DNA of 64,000 nucleotides from the NCBI GenBank assembly GCA_001724025.1, contig MEDJ01000003.1:117002-181001 (forward strand), written 5' to 3'. Position numbers and translations under genes: made by a program. The DNA comes from Acidobacteria bacterium SCN 69-37. Lineage in GTDB: Bacteria > Acidobacteriota > Vicinamibacteria > Vicinamibacterales > SCN-69-37. This document shows, piece by piece, positions 57,685-64,000 of this stretch (position 1 is its first letter; every line of letters begins with the position of its first letter). Under the pieces are notes generated by a model that did not search any database, was not told where the DNA came from, and worked only from the letters and a program-made list of their open reading frames with translations.

Positions 57685-58621
57685 TCGTGCGACGGTCCTC
57701 GTGACGGGCCAGCTGCCGTCTTCGGCCCTCGCTCTGCTCGGCGACGTCGACGTGCGGACGGTGGACGGGACGACGAATCGTCAGGCGTTCCTCGAGGCCG
57801 CGCGCGGTGTCGACGCGATGATGACGTTCGTCACCGACACGGTCGATGCGGCGCTGCTGGACGCGGCGGGGCCCGCGCTGAAGATTGTGGCCAACGTGGC
57901 TGTCGGCTTCGACAACATCGACGTCTCGGCGACCAGGCCGCACGGGATCGTCGTGACGAACACACCCGACGTGCTCAACGGCGCGGTCGCCGAACTGACG
58001 TGGGGCCTGATCTTCGCGATCGCGCGCCGCATCGGCGAAAGCGACCGGCTCGTGCGCCGCGGCGACTGGCACGGCTGGGCGTTCGATTTCATGACCGGCA
58101 TGGAACTGGCCGGCAAGACGCTCGGCATCATCGGCAAGGGACGCATCGGGCGTGACGTGGCCAGGCGCGCCGCGGCGTTCGACATGCGCGTCGTGTTCGG
58201 CGGCCGCGAAGCCGGGGGCGAGGTCGACGGACACCCGGTGTTCGCGATCGATGACGTGCTGGCGATGGCCGACGTCGTGTCGCTGCACGTGCCGGGGCGT
58301 CCGGACACGCGACACCTGATCGATGCGCGCGCGCTCGACCTGATGAAGCCGACGGCGTACCTGATCAACACCGCGCGCGGGATCGTCGTCGACGAGGCCG
58401 CGCTCGTCGAGGCGCTGAGGACGCGGCGCATTGCCGGCGCCGGGCTCGATGTCTTCGAGCGCGAGCCTGTCGTTCATCCGGGTCTGATCGGGCTCGACAA
58501 CGTCGTCCTGTTGCCGCACATCGGCAGTGCCACGGTGGAAACCCGTACGGCCATGGCCGAACTGGCGGCGCGCAATGTCGCGGCCGTGCTCGCCGGCCGG
58601 CCGCCAGTGACGCCGGTGTGA
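57674..58621 (+). CDS. D-2-hydroxyacid dehydrogenase (glyoxylate/hydroxypyruvate reductase-like)
   Basis: LAGKTLGIIGKGRIGRDVARRAAAFDMRVVFG; MKPTAYLINTARGIVVDEAALVEAL; VVLLPHIGSAT. Confidence 0.93.
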   Translation: MATDRATVLVTGQLPSSALALLGDVDVRTVDGTTNRQAFLEAARGVDAMMTFVTDTVDAALLDAAGPALKIVANVAVGFDNIDVSATRPHGIVVTNTPDVLNGAVAELTWGLIFAIARRIGESDRLVRRGDWHGWAFDFMTGMELAGKTLGIIGKGRIGRDVARRAAAFDMRVVFGGREAGGEVDGHPVFAIDDVLAMADVVSLHVPGRPDTRHLIDARALDLMKPTAYLINTARGIVVDEAALVEALRTRRIAGAGLDVFEREPVVHPGLIGLDNVVLLPHIGSATVETRTAMAELAARNVAAVLAGRPPVTPV

Positions 58622-59277
58622 GCGACCCGGCTCTCGTCCTGCGCCGCATTGCGCGCGCCATGCGCGGGATGAACGAACTGGCGGTCGAGAAGATCAGCAC
58701 GGCATCGCGCCGGGATCCGTTCCGCGTCCTGATCTCTACCCTGCTCTCGGCGCAGACGAAAGACGCCGTGACGCATGCCGCGTCGACGCGCCTGTTCGCC
58801 GTGGCCCGTACGCCCGAGGCCATCGTCGCGCTCACGCCGGCCCGGATCGAGAAGCTCATCTATCCCGTCAGCTTCTATCGCAACAAGGCCGTACACGTGC
58901 GCGCGTGCTGCCGCCGGCTGATCGACGCGTACGGCGGACAGGTGCCGGACACGATGGAGGCGCTGCTGACGCTTCCGGGCGTGGGACGCAAGACCGCGAA
59001 CCTCGTGCTGATCCTGTCGCACGCGAGCCGCAACAACATCTGCGTCGACACGCACGTGCACCGGATCGCGAACCGCCTGGGCTGGGTGGCGACGAGAACC
59101 CCCGAGGAGACGGAGTTCGCGCTGTACCGCGTTGTGCCGAAGCGCTACTGGGCCGACGTGAACCTGCGCCTCGTCACCTGGGGCCAGAACGTGTGCAAGC
59201 CCGTCTATCCGCGGTGCGCGGCCTGCGTGATCGCCGACGTTTGTCCTAAGATCGGGGTCACGAAACAAGGACGGTGA
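58618..59277 (+). CDS. nth: Endonuclease III
   Basis: [28 protein letters not shown] HhH, VDTHVHRIANRLGW; C-terminal Cys pattern C-x6-CxxC-x5-C. Confidence 0.95.
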   Translation: MSDPALVLRRIARAMRGMNELAVEKISTASRRDPFRVLISTLLSAQTKDAVTHAASTRLFAVARTPEAIVALTPARIEKLIYPVSFYRNKAVHVRACCRRLIDAYGGQVPDTMEALLTLPGVGRKTANLVLILSHASRNNICVDTHVHRIANRLGWVATRTPEETEFALYRVVPKRYWADVNLRLVTWGQNVCKPVYPRCAACVIADVCPKIGVTKQGR

Positions 59278-59279
59278 TC

Positions 59280-59813
59280 ATGCGCAAGCTCATCCTGCTG
59301 ATGACGACGTGCCTGCTGGCGGCGGCTGTGGTGGCCGGCGCGCAGCGATCGAGCGGACCTGCCGACGGCCCGAGGCTCGTCATCGAGACGGTCAAGGGCG
59401 TCATCACGATCAGGCTCTTCCAGGCCGACGCGCCGAAGACGGTGGAGCAGATCCTGTCGCTGGCGAAACGGAACTTCTACAGGGGCCAGCGGTTCCACCG
59501 GGTCGAGCGGACGCTCGTGCAGTTCGGCGATCCGGTCTCGCGCGACGTCTCGCGCCGCGACTGGTGGGGCCGATCGGGCAGCGGCAACATCATTGGCGTG
59601 GCCGAGTTCAGCAAGCGGTCGCACGTACGCGGGACGGTGTCGATGGCGCACAGCGGCAATCCCGCCAACGCCGACAGCCAGATGTTCATCCTCAAAACGG
59701 CCGTGCCGGCCTACAACGGCAAGCACGTCATCGTCGGCCAGGTCGCGAGCGGCATGGACGTCGTCGATCAGCTGGCGGTCGGCGACGTGCTCAAGCAGGT
59801 GCGGATCGAATAG
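59280..59813 (+). CDS. Secreted peptidyl-prolyl cis-trans isomerase, cyclophilin type
   Basis: Signal peptide; FYRGQRFHRVERTLVQFGDP; RGTVSMAHSGNPANADSQMFI. Confidence 0.93.
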   Translation: MRKLILLMTTCLLAAAVVAGAQRSSGPADGPRLVIETVKGVITIRLFQADAPKTVEQILSLAKRNFYRGQRFHRVERTLVQFGDPVSRDVSRRDWWGRSGSGNIIGVAEFSKRSHVRGTVSMAHSGNPANADSQMFILKTAVPAYNGKHVIVGQVASGMDVVDQLAVGDVLKQVRIE

Positions 59814-59854
59814 AAGGCTACGAGGCTCCGAGGCCACGGGGCCGCAACGTTCTT

Positions 59855-59901
59855 CGGAGCCCCGGGCTTTCGGAGCCCTGGGGCTTCAGCCCCAGGGAGC
59901 C
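59855..59901. repeat. GGAG-REP, one decayed and one intact copy
   Basis: CGGAGCCCCGGGCTTTCGGAGCCCTGGGGCTTCAGCCCCAGGGA. Confidence 0.85.
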
Positions 59902-59905
59902 ACGC

Positions 59906-60865
59906 CTACAGCGGCAATCCCGCCGTTGACACGATGCCTGCCAGTTCGGGATAGCGATCGACCATCTCGCGCGGGTACTCGCCCGGTACGTCCTGGGCGA
60001 GCTGGTGCCGCAGGATCGCGGCGTTGGCCACCGCCTTCGACGAGAAATGGTTGTTGAGGTACATCGCGACTTTCCGGCCGTCGGCTTCGGCTTCGCGCGC
60101 GGCCTCGGCGAACGGCGCGAGCTCCGTCGCGGCGTAGAGATAGTCGTACCGATCCTCGGCCTGGGCGTGGCTCCACCACTGCGCGGCGTTGCGGCCGTGC
60201 AGGCGGATGTAGCAGATCGACGAGGCCGGCCTGGCGTGCGCGGGGAGCAGCGCGTCGACGAGCCGTGTCGTGGGGCCGTGCAGATCCTGCCGGATCGAGC
60301 CATGGAACTTCGGCTCATCGATCAGGACCCAGGCGGCGCGGTGATGATCCAGGACCGCGCGCGTTGCCGCCTCGTCGTCGCTCCAGGAACGGTGTCGGAG
60401 CTCGACGGCGAGGGGGTACTCGCGGAGCGCGTCGAGCAGCCACGCCAGGTAGTCGCGCGTGACGGTTTCGGCGCGGAAGCTCGGGGGGAACTGCAGCAGC
60501 AGGGCGAGCAGGCGGCCGGCGTTGGCCAGCGGTGCGATCCCGAGACGGAAGACGTCGAGATCGCCGCGCGTCACGTCCCACTCGGCCGTGCCGTGCTTCT
60601 CGACGTACATCGCCGGGTGCGTGAACTTCTGGTAGAGCTTGACGGCAAAGGTGAACGCGGGCGGCGTGCGCTGGAGCCACGCCGCCGCGTGTGCCGGATC
60701 GGGCTGGCGATAGAAGGTGGTGTTCACCTCGACGGAATCGAAGTGTGCCGCGTAGTACGTCAGCTCATCGAACCCGCGCGGCCGCCGGGCCGGGTAGAAC
60801 ACCCCGTTCCACGTCCCGCGTCCCCCGGGATAGTGCCAGCCCGACGTCCCCACGTGGATGGACAT
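59906..60865 (-). CDS. DUF72 domain-containing protein
   Basis: HVGTSGWHYPGGRGTWNGVFYP; DSVEVNTTFYRQP; YIRLHGRN. Confidence 0.95.
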   Translation of the reverse strand: MSIHVGTSGWHYPGGRGTWNGVFYPARRPRGFDELTYYAAHFDSVEVNTTFYRQPDPAHAAAWLQRTPPAFTFAVKLYQKFTHPAMYVEKHGTAEWDVTRGDLDVFRLGIAPLANAGRLLALLLQFPPSFRAETVTRDYLAWLLDALREYPLAVELRHRSWSDDEAATRAVLDHHRAAWVLIDEPKFHGSIRQDLHGPTTRLVDALLPAHARPASSICYIRLHGRNAAQWWSHAQAEDRYDYLYAATELAPFAEAAREAEADGRKVAMYLNNHFSSKAVANAAILRHQLAQDVPGEYPREMVDRYPELAGIVSTAGLPL

Positions 60866-60879
60866 GGGACAAGGCTACA

Positions 60880-61100
60880 GCTTTCGGGCTGCGGGCGGCG
60901 GGGCGGCGCGGCTGCAGGAAGAAACGGCTACGAGGCCACGTGGGCTACGAGGTCACGGAGCCGGACGACAACCAACGTCGTGGCCCCGTGACCCGTCGCC
61001 CGCGTAGCCCAGTCGCCTTGCAGCCTGCAGCCCGCCGCCCAGTAGCGTCGCCGCCCGTCGTCGCCTGGTAGCCTCGTGGCCTTGTAGCCTTCCCGTCTAC
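60880..61100. repeat. Structured intergenic region with nested inverted repeats (GTAGCC family) ending in a family-C-like half copy
   Basis: GGCGGCGCGGCTGCAGG vs CCTGCAGCCCGCCGCC; GGGCTACGAGGTCACGG vs CCGTGACCCGTCGCCCGCGTAGCCC; TAGCCTCGTGGCCTTGTAGCC. Confidence 0.65.
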
Positions 61101-61125
61101 TCCCCGCCTGCCGCCTCCCCGCCTC

Positions 61126-62367
61126 TTAATACAGCGTCGAGATGAAGAAATTCTTCATCGCCTCGGCGTAGTACACGCCGTAGCGCTGGAACGTCGCCTT
61201 GGTCTGCTCGTCGGGTTTCCAGTCGAAGAACGCGTGGCCCGCGCCGCCCACCTGGATGTACTCCGCGCGCTGGCCGGCCTGCACGAGGGCGTCGAGGAAC
61301 TCCGTCACGTCCGCGTTGGTGATGAGCTTGTCGTTCGTCCCGCGCGTCAGGAACTGCGGCACGGCCCGCTCGCTGGCCTTCGGGATGTGGCTGAGCGGCG
61401 CGATGGCGTCCTTCCACGCCTGATCCTTCGCGTGCGCCTCAGAGTACGGGTTGAGCCGCGCGGCGCTGAACACGCCGTAGCTCGGGGCCGCGGCCTTGAT
61501 GGCGGCCGTCAGCTGATCGCGGACCTGCTCGACGGTCCGGCCCTGCGGGATGTAGCTCGGCGTGAACTCGAACACGCCGGGCGTCGTGCCGAAGCCGCGC
61601 GATCCGATCATGTTCGGCATCAGCGAGGCGGCCGCCGACAGGTGTCCGCCCGCGCTGTCGCCCGTGATCCCGATGCGCGTCGGATCGCCGCCGTACTGCG
61701 CCGCGTGCTCGACGATGTGTGCGATGCCGCCGAACACGTCCTCGATCAGGTTCGCCATCGTGTTGGGCGTGGCGTCCCCGTCTTCGGTCCCGGCCCACCG
61801 ATAGTCCAGGCTGGCGACGACGAACCGGCCGCCGCGGGTGAGCTCGCGCGCCAGGCCGCGCATGATGTCCTCGTCGTTGGCCGTCCAGCCGCCGCCGTGC
61901 ACGATCACGATCACCGGCAGGTTGCGCGCGCCCTTCGGCGAGTAGACGTCGTACTTCAGCGCCTTCACGCCCGGCTTGGCGAAGACGACGTCGTGCGTCA
62001 CGGTGAGGTGATCGACGACCGACTGCTCGACGAAGGACGCGCCGATGCGCTTGTCGCGATCGATCGTGACCTTCCAGTCCTGCGTCATGCCTTCCGTGTA
62101 CATCTGCCCGAAGCGTCCAGGCACGGAGTACCACGCCGAGTCGAGCGCATAGCCCGCGTCGGGCGTCGTCGTGACGGTGACCACGGTGCCGGCCGGGTAC
62201 TTGCCGTCGGCGGGCAGCGCGGGTGTGAGCGTGACGCGGCCGTGCGTGGGCGGCACGAGGGTCACGGTGAAGGGGCCCGAAGCCTGCGCCGGCGCGGTCT
62301 GGGCGGCGGCGGAGGCGCAGAGGACGAGCGACAGACCTGTGGCGGCGAGGAGTCGGATTGTATGCAT
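61126..62367 (-). CDS. Secreted alpha/beta hydrolase (carboxylesterase/lipase-like)
   Basis: Signal peptide; VIVIVHGGGWTANDEDIM oxyanion HGGG; IGITGDSAGGHLSAAASLMP. Confidence 0.92.
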   Translation of the reverse strand: MHTIRLLAATGLSLVLCASAAAQTAPAQASGPFTVTLVPPTHGRVTLTPALPADGKYPAGTVVTVTTTPDAGYALDSAWYSVPGRFGQMYTEGMTQDWKVTIDRDKRIGASFVEQSVVDHLTVTHDVVFAKPGVKALKYDVYSPKGARNLPVIVIVHGGGWTANDEDIMRGLARELTRGGRFVVASLDYRWAGTEDGDATPNTMANLIEDVFGGIAHIVEHAAQYGGDPTRIGITGDSAGGHLSAAASLMPNMIGSRGFGTTPGVFEFTPSYIPQGRTVEQVRDQLTAAIKAAAPSYGVFSAARLNPYSEAHAKDQAWKDAIAPLSHIPKASERAVPQFLTRGTNDKLITNADVTEFLDALVQAGQRAEYIQVGGAGHAFFDWKPDEQTKATFQRYGVYYAEAMKNFFISTLY

Positions 62368-62489
62368 TCAGGTCGCATCTTACCGCGTTCCGGACCGCGG
62401 CGCGCCGGCCGATTCCCAGAGTCCGTCTCATCAACCCCGGCGTGGCACTGAGGGCGGCGAGGCGCCGGGATCGCCAGGCGCGACGGGTA

Positions 62490-63284
62490 CTACAGATCCT
62501 GCGCCAGCAGTGCCGCCACCTCGTCGGGCTTCTCGGCGTGAATCCAGTGGCTGCCGTCGAGGTGGTGCAGGACCACGCGTCCTGTCGCCGCTGCCTCCAC
62601 GCGCCGAACCGCGTCGTCGGACATCACCGCCGAATCGCTGGCCTTGATGAAGTGGAACGTGTGGCCGGGCGCGGGCGGCTCGATGACCGTCCAGAGATCC
62701 GTCGCATAGAAATCGCGCATCAGCCGTTCCATGACGTCGAAGTCGAGGCGCCAGGCGAACGTCTCGCCGCGCCGCTCGAGGTTCGTGGCCATCCACTGCG
62801 CGATGCCCGTGGCCCAGCCCCGGTTCGTGAGTGTCGTCACGAAGGCCTCGCGCGACGGGAAGGCGGTGGGCAGTTCGCGGACGATGTGCAGCAGGCTCCA
62901 GGCGCTCCCGGACGGATCGCGTGTGCCGGGCGTCGAGTCGACGATCCAGACGCGGAGTTCGCGGTCCCGCCAGCGATCGGCCAGGGCCAGTGCGACCTTG
63001 CCGCCGAACGAGTGGCCCAGCACCGCATCGATGGTCAGGCCCTCTGCCTCCACCCACGCGGCCACGTCGTCGGCCTGCCCGCGGACCGTGTCGCCGTGCG
63101 CGCCGGGGCCCGATTCGCCGTGGTGCGGCAGATCGAGGAGCACGCACGCATAGTCGGGACGCGCGGCCGCGAGCCGCCTGGCAATCGCCGCCCAGTTCCG
63201 GCCCCAGCCGTAGATGCCGTGGAGCATGAGCAGGTGCCGTGACGCGTGGGGCGAGCCGATGCGGAGCGAGCCGAGCGAGGCCAT
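62490..63284 (-). CDS. Alpha/beta fold hydrolase
   Basis: HLLMLHGIYGWGRNWAAIARRL; DLPHHGES; VLGHSFGGKVAL. Confidence 0.92.
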   Translation of the reverse strand: MASLGSLRIGSPHASRHLLMLHGIYGWGRNWAAIARRLAAARPDYACVLLDLPHHGESGPGAHGDTVRGQADDVAAWVEAEGLTIDAVLGHSFGGKVALALADRWRDRELRVWIVDSTPGTRDPSGSAWSLLHIVRELPTAFPSREAFVTTLTNRGWATGIAQWMATNLERRGETFAWRLDFDVMERLMRDFYATDLWTVIEPPAPGHTFHFIKASDSAVMSDDAVRRVEAAATGRVVLHHLDGSHWIHAEKPDEVAALLAQDL

Positions 63285-63316
63285 CCGCGTATGGTACCAA
63301 GCCGCGCGTGTCCAAA

Positions 63317-63373
63317 GAGTCCGTTAGAGTCCGTTAAAGTCCTGTCAATTTTCTGCCATCTGTAAATTTTCTG
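63317..63373. promoter_or_regulatory. Low-GC divergent intergenic region with tandem 10-bp direct repeats (possible regulator-binding site)
   Basis: GAGTCCGTTA GAGTCCGTTA AAGTCCTGTC followed by AATTTTCTG...AATTTTCTG. Confidence 0.45.
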
Positions 63374-63486
63374 TACGTTCGGACTGAAGCTGCTTGACAC
63401 CGACATAGTTCGGGCGCATGCTTCGCGCACGGGTTAGATGAATCATCCCTGACGTCGCCGGTGGACGGTCAGGCGCGGAGAAACCG

Positions 63487-64000
63487 ATGCGGCTCCGAAC
63501 GGTCGTGGTGTGTCTGTTGACAATGGCGCTCGTGCCCGGTCTGGCGCGGGCGCAGGATCCGGTCTACGACGCGAGCGGGGCGCAGTACGGCCGCGGCTTT
63601 TTCGCGCCCCTTCCCTTCGAGCATATCGACGTGGTCACGGGTAATGTGTTCCTCTCGTTCACCGATCTGTCGCTCCCCGGCAATGGCGGGCTGGGGCTGA
63701 GCGTGGTACGGACGTACAACAGCCGCGAGGGACGCTGGCGGATCGGCCTCGGCGGCCTGCCGCTGCGCGTGATCTTCAACGGCAGCCTGGATGACGTCGA
63801 CTTCCTCACCGCGGACGGCGCGAAGCACAACGCCGCCGGCCTCGGCGCGACGACGCTGACGCAGGGCTTCGGGGTCTTCACCAAGGCCACGCGCACGCTC
63901 GAGATGCCGAACGGCCTGGTGCTCACCTACGGGCACGAACCAAGCAGCGCCGGTGCGTATCTCACGGAGGTGCGGGATCCGTTCAACAACGTCCTCACGC
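63487..64000 (+). CDS. RHS/YD-repeat-like secreted protein, N-terminal part, truncated by window end
   Basis: Signal peptide MRLRTVVVCLLTMALVPGLARAQ; HIDVVTGNVFLSFTDLSLPGNGGLGLSVVRTYNSREG; open to window end. Confidence 0.8.
   Translation, partial: MRLRTVVVCLLTMALVPGLARAQDPVYDASGAQYGRGFFAPLPFEHIDVVTGNVFLSFTDLSLPGNGGLGLSVVRTYNSREGRWRIGLGGLPLRVIFNGSLDDVDFLTADGAKHNAAGLGATTLTQGFGVFTKATRTLEMPNGLVLTYGHEPSSAGAYLTEVRDPFNNVLT

Overview
High-GC bacterial chromosome segment; gene content and intergenic repeats suggest Acidobacteriota, possibly Vicinamibacteria (inference). It is mostly core genes: nuoG(partial)-nuoHIJKLMN; a membrane fusion protein with two MacB-type permeases; dus; hrpB; a pentose-oxidation-like FAH/KGSA-dehydrogenase pair; an ECF sigma/anti-sigma pair; GH43; GMC oxidoreductase plus Tat subunit-3-like protein; a SNF2 helicase; apbE; yebC-ruvCAB-fabH; a VWFA gene plus a large unknown secreted protein; glgX; queA; tRNA(CAT)-tilS-ftsH-folP-cdaA-cdaR-glmM-pdxJ; nth; a cyclophilin; and the 5' end of an RHS-like gene. 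Two things stand out. (1) A compact bacterial microcompartment (BMC) locus at 55.1-58.6 kb: class II aldolase with a C-terminal encapsulation-peptide-like helix, one BMC-H, three BMC-P, a small CxxCxxC protein with an encapsulation-like N-terminus, and a D-2-hydroxyacid dehydrogenase. No aldehyde dehydrogenase, PduL or BMC-T is nearby. Two of its ORFs contain in-frame REP/BIME insertions, and a large nested inverted repeat lies just upstream. (2) Several superimposed palindromic repeat families. One is a GGAG-REP with compensatory stem changes around a constant TTCA/TGAA loop. Another is a 51-53 bp GTACGAC repeat arranged as two inverted arrays. Others are a family flanking the tRNA and a perfect 26-bp inverted repeat overlapping the end of queA. 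No CRISPR array, rRNA, prophage or transposase was recognised. All calls come from reading the sequence and supplied translations; no searches were run.
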